A stretch of DNA of 64,000 bases from Providencia vermicola (GTDB lineage: Bacteria; Pseudomonadota; Gammaproteobacteria; Enterobacterales; Enterobacteriaceae): positions 1 to 64,000 of the forward strand of contig NZ_JAGSPI010000009.1 in NCBI RefSeq assembly GCF_020381325.1. Reading direction: 5' to 3'. Shown piece by piece: positions 45,830-56,144 of the stretch; position 1 is the stretch's first letter, and every line of letters begins with the position of its first letter. The position numbers were made by a program, and so were the translations under genes. Under the pieces are notes generated by a model. It did no database searches and was not told the DNA's origin. It worked only from the letters and a program-made list of their open reading frames with translations.

Positions 45830-46978
45830 ATGAAAATCCCTAAAGCTATAAGCCTAACACCCCAAAATCATGCTAAAAAACAAACGGATCCATCAATTTC
45901 ATTGAATGATATGGTAGATAATATTATTAGAAGATATAACTTTTATAAGGGTTCTAGCCATCTAATAATAGATAAAATAGTGAGTTTGAAGAATAGTGTG
46001 GGTGATGATGGAATGAAGGAAATACAGGAGGCATGGGCGAAAAAGAGTGAGGCTAATAAGAAGGCGAAATATAAAATTGATAAGTATTTTCATCGGGGTA
46101 TGAAAGCTAGCACAAATTATTTTTCTTCGTCTCCTGAACAATCACTTCCTGCTAAAAAAACACAAACTGAGCAAAAAGAAAATACACTTGATAAAGTGAC
46201 TGAGCGAAAATCACATAGTGACGATTTATCTAATGATTCAATAAAAGAAAAACAATTAAATCAATCGGGATTAAGTGAAAAAAAACCTGAATTTCAAAAA
46301 ATTCTTCCACATCATACGATAGAGGAAGCAATTAAAATTAAAGTGATTTTTGACAAGATTTCGGGACGCTCATTAAATTTGATTGAAGCTAAAATTAAGG
46401 AAAGATTTAATGAGTTAAAATCAAGTGAAACACCCGAAAAATTTGAAATTGAAATGTTAAATATGCAGGGGATATTAAAAAAATATGATAATGAATTAGT
46501 ATGTAAGAAAATAGATACAATCATTAATAAATATTTAGATGAGCATGAATTGTATATTAGAGAAAACAAAAATCTGATAAGCCGAGTTTGGTACGCCATA
46601 AATTCCGTATTTGGGTTGCAAAGTATTACCCCACGGAAACTCAATGAATTTAAAATGGTAATTGTAGATAATTTTGAAAAAGAGCCTATTGAAAATATTG
46701 AAAAACACGCATCTGATTTAAAGCAAAGAATATCAGATTACACTCATGAAAATATTGCTAAAATGGTTAATGATTTCATTGATATTCATTCAATAGATAG
46801 AATAAATGAATTGAAGAGTGATGAAAAACTCAGTGTTGCAAGTAAAACAGAATTATTGGAACCTAAAGGAAGTGTAGCTACGGAAGAGTTATTGAAGGAA
46901 GTCAGTTTAAAGAAAATAGTTTCACATATATTCAATCGAGTAATTAATAATATACGAAGACTCTTTTCTAGAAATTAA
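45830..46978 (+). CDS. AT-rich orphan protein of unknown function
   Basis: I do not recognise this 382-residue protein. It has no signal peptide or membrane helix. The N-terminus MKIPKAISLTPQNHAKK is polar and basic. A Ser/Lys/Gln-rich, probably disordered stretch spans about 95-160 and a helical Lys/Glu/Ile-rich region spans about 160-340. The tail is basic (NRVINNIRRLFSRN). AGGAAA lies seven bases before the ATG. Codon use is much more AT-rich than in the flanking genes, suggesting horizontal origin. Disordered N-terminus, helical body and isolation are reminiscent of secreted effectors, but there is no direct evidence for that. Confidence 0.75.
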   Translation: MKIPKAISLTPQNHAKKQTDPSISLNDMVDNIIRRYNFYKGSSHLIIDKIVSLKNSVGDDGMKEIQEAWAKKSEANKKAKYKIDKYFHRGMKASTNYFSSSPEQSLPAKKTQTEQKENTLDKVTERKSHSDDLSNDSIKEKQLNQSGLSEKKPEFQKILPHHTIEEAIKIKVIFDKISGRSLNLIEAKIKERFNELKSSETPEKFEIEMLNMQGILKKYDNELVCKKIDTIINKYLDEHELYIRENKNLISRVWYAINSVFGLQSITPRKLNEFKMVIVDNFEKEPIENIEKHASDLKQRISDYTHENIAKMVNDFIDIHSIDRINELKSDEKLSVASKTELLEPKGSVATEELLKEVSLKKIVSHIFNRVINNIRRLFSRN

Positions 46979-47018
46979 TCACAAATTTCGGTCATATAAG
47001 AGTATGGTAAACAATAAA

Positions 47019-47051
47019 AAAATGAGCCCGTTATACCTACGGACTCATTTT
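47019..47051. terminator. Bidirectional terminator between the orphan gene and the protease gene
   Basis: The stem AAAATGAGCCCGT / ACGGACTCATTTT has one mismatch and a 7-base loop. A/T flanks on both sides suit the two convergent genes. Confidence 0.7.
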
Positions 47052-47062
47052 ACTAATGCATA

Positions 47063-49852
47063 TTAAGGCGTCATCATAAACACTTTGCTGTTTTGCCCTA
47101 AATATTGACGAGCCAAACGGTTTATATCTTCAACTGTGAGTTGGCGCACAATGGCTTTTTCTTGGTTCAAACGTTGATATAGCCCATCATCAGCAGCGAT
47201 TTGTGCCAGTGCTTCTGTCCAATAGCTTGCACTGTCAGTGACTTGCGAATGCTCCGTTAACCAAATATTTTTGGCTTCCGTTAACTCTTTTTCACTCACA
47301 CCCGATTGGCGAATTTGCGCAATGGTTTTTTGCGCGATTGCTGTCATTTCCTGCGCACGCTCAGGGGAGGTGGTGAAGTTCAAGCGAGCAAGGTAATAAG
47401 GCTGCGGTTTTTTCGCTAACATTTGAGAGAAACCGAGCGCATAAATTCCGCTGGCTTTTTCACGTAGTTCCCCGCGTAAGCGTTGGCTAACAAGGGTATC
47501 AATCAATTGCAGTGCGAGTTGATCTTGCTGTGTCCAAACTGCAGGCGCCGCAAATTGAATGCTCACCATACTTTTATCGCTGCTACTGATCGGGTAGGTT
47601 TTATTGAAACTCGCCATTTTTGGCATGATGCCTTGGTCGCGTGATACCAATTTTTGGTCATTAGATGGCAGTGAAGCAACCCATTTCTCTAACATTGGTT
47701 TCAGATCTTTGCTATTCATCGCCCCTGTTATGACCAACGTCATATCCGCGGTTGAGGTGACTAATTGGCGATTGGCTTGTTGCAATTGTTGTGCGGTGAA
47801 TTGCTGCCAGCCACCTTGAGGATTGATGACTAAAAATTCACCGTGGGTATAACTTTCCTGATTGATATTATCGAGGAAGGTTCGCTCCACAGGCGTTTTC
47901 GATAAATTTAACGCAAAAGACTGTTTTTGTTGCTCGAGTTTTTCCCCGCTAAATTGCGGCGCAGTGAGTTTTAAATTCAGTAGCTGTAATGCGGTTTCGA
48001 GGTTATCGACAGGGGTTTTACCACGAAAGCCGTGTGTCAGTAACTCACTGTAAGGGCGTAGCGAAATTTGGTTTTGTTTTGCGAGCAGCGCTAAATCACG
48101 CGCGCTGTAGTGACCATAACCGCTGCTTTCAGGCAGTTTCAATGCCCAGTCGGTTAAACCTGCAGTTTGTTGGGTTTCTAAGGAACGGCCACCTGGTAAT
48201 TGAAGGTTAAACTGAATATCATCTTTAAGATTTTTATCCGTTTTAACAATCACTTTGATGCCATTACTTAATGTCCATTGCTCGGTTTTATCAACGGGCA
48301 ATTTGGCTTGCTCAACAATAGTGCCTTTTGCCACTTCAGGCAGTTGCAAGGCAATGGCTTTTGAGCGTAACGTAAATGGCCCTGGTGAGCTTTGGCGGAC
48401 GTTGAGCCATTGGGTATTAAATGTGGATTTATCCACGGTTGGGGCATCAGTATCTGGGCCAATCAGCGCTAAGCGTGGGGAAGCCACTTGTAGGAATTTT
48501 GCCACGTGTTGCTGTAACGTTTGTGGTTTTATTCCATTAATCAATTGATAGCTGCCATCCAATTGCTGGCGTTTATTCCACATTGGCATGTCATACTCAA
48601 GGGCGGTCGTCAGCTGCCCTGCCAGATAATCATTGCTGTAGCGTTGTTCAGAGGCGGCTTGTAAGCTGAGCTTTTTCAACATCGCTTGTTTTGCACTATC
48701 GAGCTCTTCTTGGGTTACAGGCTCAGTGGCTAATCGCTGTAATTCCGTAAACAGAATTTGAGTGGCACCTGCATAGTCATTGCCTTTCGGGTGGATAATC
48801 ATCAGTTGCTGTAAACGTTGGTTATCCAGCATTGCACCTTGCTCATTGATACTGATCGATGGCAGAACACCATTATCCACCATCACCGTAAAGCGTTGGT
48901 TTAAAATGGCGAGCCATAAACTGTCTAATAAGTCTTCTTGTTGCCCTAAGCGGGTATTCAGTGGTGCGCTAACATCTTTTTGTAAGGAAAATTGAACATA
49001 ACGTGCACCTTGTTCCTTATCAAAAATTCCTTGCACTAACATATTGGTGGAGCTAGCAAATTGCTTCCATTGCGGGTTATCTTCTGCCACTTTTTCAGGT
49101 TTAGGTAAGGCAAATAAAGTATTGACCTGATGGCGAACTGAAGAACTATTAAAGTCACCAATCACTAACAGGGTCATGCGTTGTGGTTGGTACCATGTTT
49201 GATAGTAGTTTTTTGCTTGTTCAATTGGTGCTTGGCGCACGATATCGAGGGAACCAATTGGGTTACGTTCTGCATAACGGCTGCCGTGGTAACGTAATTT
49301 TTCAAGACTATCATTAATGCGGTAGCCCATCCCTTGGCGTAAGCGCCACTCTTCGACAATCACAGGGCGTTCTTTTTCAAACGCCTCTTGGTCGAACGTC
49401 ATATTTGAGGCCCAGTCTGCCATGACTTGCAAGCCAGTCTCTACCTGTTTCGCGGTTGCATCGGGTAACGACAACTTATACAGGGTGGAATTTAAACTGG
49501 TGATGGCGTTAACGTGGCTACCCAGCTTCAGCCCTTGCTGTTCAAGCTGTTTAAAGCCCGTTGTACCGGGAAAATGTTTGGTGCCTTTAAAGGCCATGTG
49601 CTCGGTAAAATGCGCAAGACCAAGCTGCTGTTCATTTTCTTGCAATGAGCCGCTACTCACTAATAAACGCAACTCAACACCCGGCTGGTTACGCTGTAAG
49701 AGGTAAACTTGCAGGCCGTTATCTAATTGATAATGCTGTAGATCGCTACGCACAGGCAGTAAGGTTTGCGCATTTTGGCTGGTGGCAACACTACCTGCAC
49801 AACCTCCTAGCAGTAAACTGATGCAAGTAGCAAAGGTGATTTTACGAAGCAT
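47063..49852 (-). CDS. pqqL: M16 family zinc protease PqqL/FusC-like
   Basis: The 929-residue protein has a lipoprotein-like signal (MLRKITFATCISLLLGGC, Cys18), an N-terminal M16 domain with the inverted zinc motif HFTEH and a downstream Glu in VIVEEWRLR, and three further M16-like domains of which only the first looks catalytic. It matches E. coli PqqL in length and layout. FusC, the Pectobacterium relative, cleaves ferredoxin in the periplasm to free its iron. It overlaps the ABC transporter gene by 11 bp and is the last gene of the operon. The lipid anchor could place it at the outer or inner membrane. Confidence 0.88.
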   Translation of the reverse strand: MLRKITFATCISLLLGGCAGSVATSQNAQTLLPVRSDLQHYQLDNGLQVYLLQRNQPGVELRLLVSSGSLQENEQQLGLAHFTEHMAFKGTKHFPGTTGFKQLEQQGLKLGSHVNAITSLNSTLYKLSLPDATAKQVETGLQVMADWASNMTFDQEAFEKERPVIVEEWRLRQGMGYRINDSLEKLRYHGSRYAERNPIGSLDIVRQAPIEQAKNYYQTWYQPQRMTLLVIGDFNSSSVRHQVNTLFALPKPEKVAEDNPQWKQFASSTNMLVQGIFDKEQGARYVQFSLQKDVSAPLNTRLGQQEDLLDSLWLAILNQRFTVMVDNGVLPSISINEQGAMLDNQRLQQLMIIHPKGNDYAGATQILFTELQRLATEPVTQEELDSAKQAMLKKLSLQAASEQRYSNDYLAGQLTTALEYDMPMWNKRQQLDGSYQLINGIKPQTLQQHVAKFLQVASPRLALIGPDTDAPTVDKSTFNTQWLNVRQSSPGPFTLRSKAIALQLPEVAKGTIVEQAKLPVDKTEQWTLSNGIKVIVKTDKNLKDDIQFNLQLPGGRSLETQQTAGLTDWALKLPESSGYGHYSARDLALLAKQNQISLRPYSELLTHGFRGKTPVDNLETALQLLNLKLTAPQFSGEKLEQQKQSFALNLSKTPVERTFLDNINQESYTHGEFLVINPQGGWQQFTAQQLQQANRQLVTSTADMTLVITGAMNSKDLKPMLEKWVASLPSNDQKLVSRDQGIMPKMASFNKTYPISSSDKSMVSIQFAAPAVWTQQDQLALQLIDTLVSQRLRGELREKASGIYALGFSQMLAKKPQPYYLARLNFTTSPERAQEMTAIAQKTIAQIRQSGVSEKELTEAKNIWLTEHSQVTDSASYWTEALAQIAADDGLYQRLNQEKAIVRQLTVEDINRLARQYLGQNSKVFMMTP

Positions 49853-51548
49853 ATTCAGGTGTTCCTGTCATTACAGAGTCAGTACGGATAGACTCTGATA
49901 GGTGAATTTTTTGTTCTGCAAATTGCGCAACAAAGCGTTGGTGGCTAACGAGTACAATAGCGCTATCGTGTAATTCTGCTTTTAACAGTGCGAGTAATTC
50001 CAATGCACTGCTTTCATCCAGCGCCGATGTAGTTTCATCAAGCAGTAAGAGTTTCGGGCGATTAAGCAACAAACGCGCAAACATGATGCGTTGTTGTTCG
50101 CCTCCAGATAGGCGGTTGTTCCAGTCCGTTTCTAAGGCGAGCTGATGGTGCAGTTTTTCTAACCCCACTAAGGTCAGCGCATATTGAAAATCGTGTTGGC
50201 TAAATTGGCTAGCAGCTTGCGGGTAAGCTAGTAAGTTATCTAAGCGGCTGACAGGTAAATACAAGCGCTGTGGGATCCACATGACGTGCTCTGTGCGTGA
50301 AATCGTACCGCTAAAGAACGGCCAGTGGCCACTGAGTGTGCGCAGTAAAGTGGATTTACCAATACCAGAGCGTCCTGAAATTAATGTCAGTTCCCCTTGT
50401 TTGGCCGTAAAGTTAACGTCTTCAACCAGTAGGCGGTTATCTGCCGTTGATACGCTAATTTTGGCGGCTAGCGGTGCATGTTGTTCATCAACAGTGACTT
50501 GCGCTTTATTGTCGTTTTCCAGTAACACCACGAAGTTATATAAACGGGAGACGGTAGCTTGCCATGCCGCAATTTCTTTATAGGCGAAAATAAACCAGCC
50601 CAAAGAGGTGGCAACGCTAGTGAACGCTTGGCGCAATTGCATTAATCCACCTAACATAATTTCCCCTGCAAGGAATTTAGGTAAGGCCAATAAAACAGGC
50701 GCTAATGCGGTGACTTGTTGGTAACCCACAGTGTAAAAAGATAAGTTTCGCTCACAGCGGATCAAACGGTTCCAGTTAGTGATGATTTCACCAAAACGCC
50801 CCATTAACTCTTTTCTGTCTTGGTTTTCACCGCGCTGCCCTGCGATGGCGTCACCGTGTTGGCGGCAGTTAATGAGCGAGCTACGGTAATCGGCTTCACG
50901 GCGCTGCTTATCCATGTGCAAACGGCGCAGTGGAAAACCAATCCACTGGGTGAGGGCGATACCAATTAGGGTATAAATGATACAAGCCCAGAACATATAA
51001 CCAGGGATAGTCCAATCGCTATCGGCAAAGTTGAATGACAGGCTACCAGAGAGCGTCCATAAAATTGCCGCGAATGAGATGAGTGTTAACATTGAGTGTA
51101 AGAATGTCACTACCAGGTTGAGTGTCGATTCAATCAATAAACGAATGTCTTCAGCGATACGTTGGTCGGGGTTGTCGGGCTCTTGGGCGGTGAGCCTTAA
51201 CAGGTAATGTTTACTGTTGGGGGATAACCAACGGCCAAGGACTTGCTCAGTCATGCCTTTACGCCAACGGATAATCAACATTTGTTTGAGGTAATTTCCC
51301 ATGACCACTACAAAGATTAACCCGCTGACTAAGATAACAAAGTACTGTAATAAGCCATACAGTGCTTGGCCATCAAGCTTTTGTAGCGCGTTATAAAAGT
51401 CGCCGTTCCACATGTTCATTTTGACGTTGAACCACACGGATGACAGCGTTAGCCCCAGTGAGGCGAAAAGCAGTATCCAGCACAAAAGGGCAGCACGCTG
51501 CCCCCAAAAAGGTTTTACTAAATAGAAAAATTGTTTCAGTGTCTTCAT
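49842..51548 (-). CDS. yddA: SbmA/BacA-like ABC transporter YddA/FusD-like
   Basis: The 568-residue protein fuses an N-terminal SbmA/BacA-type membrane domain (about six helices, residues 15-330) to an ABC ATPase domain (about 360-560) with Walker A SGRSGIGKST, signature LSGGEQQR and Walker B LLLLDETTS. E. coli YddA and Pectobacterium FusD share this design. SbmA-type proteins import peptides, so a role in taking up fragments of an imported iron protein is plausible, though export cannot be excluded. It sits between the receptor and protease genes. Confidence 0.88.
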   Translation of the reverse strand: MKTLKQFFYLVKPFWGQRAALLCWILLFASLGLTLSSVWFNVKMNMWNGDFYNALQKLDGQALYGLLQYFVILVSGLIFVVVMGNYLKQMLIIRWRKGMTEQVLGRWLSPNSKHYLLRLTAQEPDNPDQRIAEDIRLLIESTLNLVVTFLHSMLTLISFAAILWTLSGSLSFNFADSDWTIPGYMFWACIIYTLIGIALTQWIGFPLRRLHMDKQRREADYRSSLINCRQHGDAIAGQRGENQDRKELMGRFGEIITNWNRLIRCERNLSFYTVGYQQVTALAPVLLALPKFLAGEIMLGGLMQLRQAFTSVATSLGWFIFAYKEIAAWQATVSRLYNFVVLLENDNKAQVTVDEQHAPLAAKISVSTADNRLLVEDVNFTAKQGELTLISGRSGIGKSTLLRTLSGHWPFFSGTISRTEHVMWIPQRLYLPVSRLDNLLAYPQAASQFSQHDFQYALTLVGLEKLHHQLALETDWNNRLSGGEQQRIMFARLLLNRPKLLLLDETTSALDESSALELLALLKAELHDSAIVLVSHQRFVAQFAEQKIHLSESIRTDSVMTGTPEYAS

Positions 51549-51604
51549 GACGTTTTATTCATTTGTTGTTTTAATAGCTCACATTGCCGATAGGCGTACG
51601 GGTA

Positions 51605-54370
51605 TTACAGGTCGTAATTCACTTGTAACCAGAACTGACGGCCTGGATCGTAGGACTTCAGCACGCGGTCTTCGAAAACAAAGCGATCAGCAATATTTTT
51701 ATTATTCAGAATATTGTTCACCTCAACCGAGAAACCGAAACCATGAGCAAAGTCGGGTTTCCAGCCGAGGCGGGTATCCCATGTGTATTTGCTGGCAAAA
51801 TTTTGCTTGGTGTATTTGCGTAATTGGCCATATTCAGGATCAACAGCGTAGGCGTTGTCGTACCGAACGGCTTGGCTGCGGGCTCCCCACCATTGAAGGC
51901 GGTTATACCAAGTAACATCGTATTCATCCCATACACTGGTAAGTTCGAGGTTTAACTTGATGGGTGAGTTAAAGCTGGTTGAAGGTAGTTTTGAGGCGTC
52001 AATAACTTTACCGTCATACCAGACTTTATTCAGATTGACTTTATTGGCGGGATCGAAAGAGTTATAGCCAGCATCTTTTGGTGTATTACTTTCTGTTTGT
52101 TGCCATGTGAAAGACGCATTCATAACATGAGAAGCTTCAGCCCATTCCCATGGTTGGCTATTTTTCACGGATAAAGTGACTGTATCATGAGAACTACGAC
52201 CACCATTGTCATACATGCGAATACTGCGTTTGTCGGCATCGCGGGTGTCATATTTGGTGCGAGTTCTGACTTCGTCATACCCTTCACGGTGTACGTATTG
52301 TAAGCGCCACGTAGTCGAAAGGATCTCTTGTTGCAGTGCTAAGGTGAGCTCATCGTTATAGGGGGTTTTTAGTGAATCAATTCCCTCATAATCTTTTTTA
52401 TTATCCCAGTCATTTAAACTTGGGTCTAATGAACATCCCCAATTACAGTTTTGCATTCCTGCATTTTGAGCGCCATATAAGGCATAGGTGAGCATTGAAC
52501 GACCATAATAGCGATTGGCACCCGCTATTAATAGCGTTGAGTTATCACCAAAAACGTCATATGAGCCAGAAAGTCTAGGCGCGATATTTGTGCGGCTCAC
52601 AAAATCATCGCGGTCTAAACGAACTCCTGGACGCAGTGTTAACTTGTCATATTGCAGGTTGTCATCAAGAAATAATGCGTAATTGGTATAATCTGCGGAG
52701 TGTTTACCGGCTTGGAAGCGAGTGACGTTAGTGAGTTGCCCATTCCAATAGTCATTTTTATCAATAACGCCTGAATAGTTATAACGATAAAAGTCACTAT
52801 CTCGCTTATATGTTCCTTTGGTATAGCTTATTTCACTACCAATTGTAGGGGTATGACTAATCCCTAATCCATCATTCATTGGCGTGAATCGCATAACGGC
52901 TTTTGCTGTTTGGCTATTTTGTTCAGAAATTAAATCGCCTTGTCCACCACTACGTAGATATTTTCGGTTATCCCAATTATAGTCAGAATCCATTGCGAGA
53001 ACTTCGACATAATAGTTCTGGTCATTAGCGCGTTCATCTTTTAGCTGTTGGGTACTTGCTGTAAGCTCTAACTGGCCCATATCAAATTGATGTTTGAAGA
53101 TACCAGTAAAGCCTAGGCCTTTATGTGTACTGTCATAGCCAGAATTCATTATAGTGGAAGTAAATAAGCGACTATCATAGTTAGCATAGTTTGCGGAAAG
53201 GTCAAAAGAACTTTTATCAGATAGATCAAAGGTATATTTCAAAAAATAGTTATCGGAAGTTCTTTTTTGATTTTTTTTCCCTGTCAGCCCATCTGTCATT
53301 TCTAACTCGCCATCGCCGTTGATCATTGCGGCACCATCATTGGCGAGAGTCATCGGAATGGTCGAACTGCGGCGTGAAGCAGAGAAGACAATCCCTGAAT
53401 TTTCGCTAACCCCTAATTCAAACCAGCCACCAAAGTCATTTTTATCGTAGCGATTTTGGAAACGTGCAGGGTTGGCAGTGTCATTCTTAGTGGTATCAAT
53501 GCCTTGGCTTGAATCGTGGAATAAGTTGTTCCAGCCCGAACGTGTTAAGCGGTAATAGGCATGGGCGCTGTTCTCTCCTTGCCAGCGGCGGCTATTCACT
53601 TCAACGGTACCCCCCGTAAAGCCACCAAATTCGACAGGAATGTTGTTATCGTACACCGTCATGCTGTCAATCAGGCGGCTATCGATGTAAATCCCTTGGT
53701 CGCTGCTACTTAAGCGAGTTGCCGTTTCCCCTAAACCGCTATCGGCAGGGTCAAAGTCATTATTAAAACTCACGCCATCAAGGCGATAGGCATTTTGGTA
53801 GCTGCTTGAACCGTGGATTGACACGCGGGAAGGTTTAATTTCCCCTTGGTTCATGGAGTTGCTGTCATTGTTAGCAAATTGCACTGCAGGGTTGGTTTTC
53901 ATCAGATCAGTAATGTTGCCATCACCCGTATTTTTTTGGCTGATCTCTTCGGCGGTAACATATTGCGGTGCTGACATCACATCGGTTGCAGGGTGATTTT
54001 GTACCACACCCGAGACTTGGGTTTCAGGTAAAACCAATGTGCCTTGGTTTAGATTTTGCTGACGGATCACGAAAACGCCGTTTTCACTGACAAGTTCTAA
54101 CCCGCTACCGATAAGTATTTTTTGTAATGCGGTTTGTGCGGAGTAATTGCCAGACAGTGCAGGGGCACGTAAGCCATTAAGCTGACTTTTATCGTACAGC
54201 AGTTGAACTTGGCCTTGGCGGCTAATTTCTGCAACGGAGGTTGCAAGTGATTGTTCGGGTAGTGAAAATGCCAGCTCTTGTGCAGCTGCGGATTGGCAAA
54301 CTATTGCGCTACCAACTGCCACAGCAAGGGCAAGCGGCTTTAACCGGCCTTGAGTAAACTGAATAGACAT
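51605..54370 (-). CDS. TonB-dependent receptor with STN signalling domain (FusA/YddB-like locus)
   Basis: The 921-residue outer-membrane receptor has a signal peptide (cleavage after QSAAA), an N-terminal STN domain (about 33-108) of the FecA type, a plug domain (about 125-260 with RVSIHGSSSYQNAYRLDGVSF) and a 22-strand barrel ending VNYDL. The STN domain lets ligand binding be signalled to FecR. A pair of extracellular Cys (NCNWGCSLD) may lie in a loop. Ligand assignment to ferredoxin or another iron protein comes from the neighbouring ABC and M16 genes, not from the receptor itself. E. coli YddB, as I recall it, is shorter and lacks STN. A Fur-like box lies upstream. Confidence 0.85.
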   Translation of the reverse strand: MSIQFTQGRLKPLALAVAVGSAIVCQSAAAQELAFSLPEQSLATSVAEISRQGQVQLLYDKSQLNGLRAPALSGNYSAQTALQKILIGSGLELVSENGVFVIRQQNLNQGTLVLPETQVSGVVQNHPATDVMSAPQYVTAEEISQKNTGDGNITDLMKTNPAVQFANNDSNSMNQGEIKPSRVSIHGSSSYQNAYRLDGVSFNNDFDPADSGLGETATRLSSSDQGIYIDSRLIDSMTVYDNNIPVEFGGFTGGTVEVNSRRWQGENSAHAYYRLTRSGWNNLFHDSSQGIDTTKNDTANPARFQNRYDKNDFGGWFELGVSENSGIVFSASRRSSTIPMTLANDGAAMINGDGELEMTDGLTGKKNQKRTSDNYFLKYTFDLSDKSSFDLSANYANYDSRLFTSTIMNSGYDSTHKGLGFTGIFKHQFDMGQLELTASTQQLKDERANDQNYYVEVLAMDSDYNWDNRKYLRSGGQGDLISEQNSQTAKAVMRFTPMNDGLGISHTPTIGSEISYTKGTYKRDSDFYRYNYSGVIDKNDYWNGQLTNVTRFQAGKHSADYTNYALFLDDNLQYDKLTLRPGVRLDRDDFVSRTNIAPRLSGSYDVFGDNSTLLIAGANRYYGRSMLTYALYGAQNAGMQNCNWGCSLDPSLNDWDNKKDYEGIDSLKTPYNDELTLALQQEILSTTWRLQYVHREGYDEVRTRTKYDTRDADKRSIRMYDNGGRSSHDTVTLSVKNSQPWEWAEASHVMNASFTWQQTESNTPKDAGYNSFDPANKVNLNKVWYDGKVIDASKLPSTSFNSPIKLNLELTSVWDEYDVTWYNRLQWWGARSQAVRYDNAYAVDPEYGQLRKYTKQNFASKYTWDTRLGWKPDFAHGFGFSVEVNNILNNKNIADRFVFEDRVLKSYDPGRQFWLQVNYDL

Positions 54371-54452
54371 GGATATCCCTTATTCTTAAGCTGCACAAAA
54401 AGTGTGCGGAAAATAGTCAGTAAAAAACGAACTACTTAAGAAGAGGGTGAAA

Positions 54453-54467
54453 TGAGAATTATCCTCA
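54453..54467. promoter_or_regulatory. Fur-like box upstream of the TonB-dependent receptor
   Basis: TGAGAAT-T-ATCCTCA matches the 7-1-7 Fur core at 11 of 14 positions. It lies in the 117-bp FecR-receptor gap, about 83 bp from the receptor start, where a FecI-type promoter is also expected. Confidence 0.5.
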
Positions 54468-54487
54468 CCTGCAAATGAAAATATTTT

Positions 54488-55477
54488 TCATTTATTTTTT
54501 TTGTTGTTGATAATCAAAATGTTATTTTTATCTTGATAGACAACTTGGACAGGTAATAGCGAAGGAAGTGCTTGAAAAAACAAATTCGGCTGGCGGATAT
54601 TGATACGCCCTGAGATTTTACTGTTTGCTAATGTGGCAGGTGAAAGCTCAACATTGACGGCAGAATAGTTTTTGAGTTCAGCGAGTACTTCAGCAAGGGG
54701 TTTATCTACAAAAACCAATTCGCCAAAGCGCCAGCGCGCGACATCCTGCGCATCCACGTGTTGTCGGGTAATTTTGCTGCTCGGGCTGGCACTGATCGCG
54801 CTATCGCCTGCGAGCAAAAAAATAGGGTGGGAGTTTGGTTCACTTTGGAAGCTCACAATGCCTTGGCTAACATTCACCGAAACCTGCTGCGCGGCCTTAT
54901 TCACTTCAAACTCGGTACCGACAACCTGAATGCGCCGTTGGTCAGTCTGAATAACAAAGGGGCGATAAGGGTTTGATTTTACCTTGAAATATGCATTTCC
55001 TTCATCAAGAAACAGGTTACGCACAGGTGTCTCATAGGCAATTCGGACACGGGTGTGGCGGTTGAGAAATAATTGAGAACCATCGGGAAGCGTGACTTCT
55101 TTTGGAGTATCAGTCGTCACCAACGTCATGTTATTCAATAACATGGAAGGTAGATGACTATAAGGTAAAAATAAAATAGCGGCGATAAAAAATGCGGCTA
55201 ATGTATTACCCAGCGGCCGCCAGAGGCGAAAAAAAGGGCGTTTTTCACTTGCCTCTTTTTTAGCACTGGCAGGGCGAGGCATTGCATCAAAATCACGCCA
55301 TACTGACGCCATTGAGTCATAGGCTTTTGCATGTTCAGAGGACGCCGCAAGCCATTGTTTAAATTGCGCGGTTTCCTGTTCACTGATGCGTTGGCTGTGC
55401 ATTCGGGTAAACCAAAGCGCAGCCTCTTCATCAATGCGGTCTATATCCTCTGATTCGTGCAAAGGCTCGTGTGTCAT
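54488..55477 (-). CDS. fecR: FecR-type anti-sigma/sigma-regulator
   Basis: The 329-residue protein has the cytosolic N-terminal DUF4880 segment (about 15-60: EEAALWFTRMHS...FKQWLAASSEHAKAYD), one membrane helix (about 92-110) and a periplasmic FecR domain (about 120-240) with a C-terminal STN-interacting region. FecR proteins relay the receptor signal to the ECF sigma factor. It starts 2 bp after the fecI stop and precedes the receptor. The symbol marks the family; whether it serves this receptor is inferred from position. Confidence 0.88.
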   Translation of the reverse strand: MTHEPLHESEDIDRIDEEAALWFTRMHSQRISEQETAQFKQWLAASSEHAKAYDSMASVWRDFDAMPRPASAKKEASEKRPFFRLWRPLGNTLAAFFIAAILFLPYSHLPSMLLNNMTLVTTDTPKEVTLPDGSQLFLNRHTRVRIAYETPVRNLFLDEGNAYFKVKSNPYRPFVIQTDQRRIQVVGTEFEVNKAAQQVSVNVSQGIVSFQSEPNSHPIFLLAGDSAISASPSSKITRQHVDAQDVARWRFGELVFVDKPLAEVLAELKNYSAVNVELSPATLANSKISGRINIRQPNLFFQALPSLLPVQVVYQDKNNILIINNKKNK

Positions 55478-55479
55478 GA

Positions 55480-56013
55480 CTATTTATTGCCCTGATTATC
55501 AAGGTGTTTTTTACAATGAACTAGCGCCGCCGCAATGTGTTTTTCCACCATACTGATTGAGATTTCCATTCGCTCAGCGATTTCACTTTGTGATAACCCA
55601 TCAAAACGATACAGCAAAAAAGCTTCTCGTCGACGAGGAGGCAAAGTTTCAAGGGCTTCACTTAACTGTTGAATACGTTGCTGATGCTCCAATATTTCAC
55701 TGGGATCAGCTTCACGTTGCTCTAAACTGTGTTCATGTGCGATCTCATCAATGGTAGTTTCTGATTTCGTTTGGCGCAGGTTACGTCGCCAATGGTCAAT
55801 CAACACATGATTTGCAATTTTAAACAGGTAAGCGCGGCTCTCTTTTACAGGTGTTTGTTCCTTGCGATTAAGCCATAGTGTAAACACATCCTGTGATAAA
55901 TCATCAGCATCGTTGCTGTTGTCTAGCCGATTGCGGAAAAACCGAACAAGTTGGCTATAAGTTGACTGATACGCACCGCTAATTTTGCGGGCAAGGGATT
56001 TATCGATGGTCAT
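55480..56013 (-). CDS. fecI: FecI-type ECF sigma factor
   Basis: This 177-residue ECF sigma factor has region 2 (about 18-85: DADDLSQDVFTLWLNRK, ESRAYLFKIANHVLIDHWRR) and region 4 (about 112-165: LPPRRREAFLLYRFDGLSQSEIAERMEISISMVEKHI). With FecR and an STN receptor it forms a cell-surface signalling unit. A Fur box lies in the shared upstream region with the divergent tonB-like gene. It heads the operon fecI-fecR-receptor-ABC-protease. Confidence 0.92.
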   Translation of the reverse strand: MTIDKSLARKISGAYQSTYSQLVRFFRNRLDNSNDADDLSQDVFTLWLNRKEQTPVKESRAYLFKIANHVLIDHWRRNLRQTKSETTIDEIAHEHSLEQREADPSEILEHQQRIQQLSEALETLPPRRREAFLLYRFDGLSQSEIAERMEISISMVEKHIAAALVHCKKHLDNQGNK

Positions 56014-56144
56014 TTTACTGGTGTCAATGTTATCAAAGTGCGCAAATAACAGGATGGGAGCCCTAAATGCGCTGATGAATAATCCGCTCAGATTACTTTT
56101 TATTATAAATCAATATCTTATTTTAATTATTGTGTTTTTAATAA

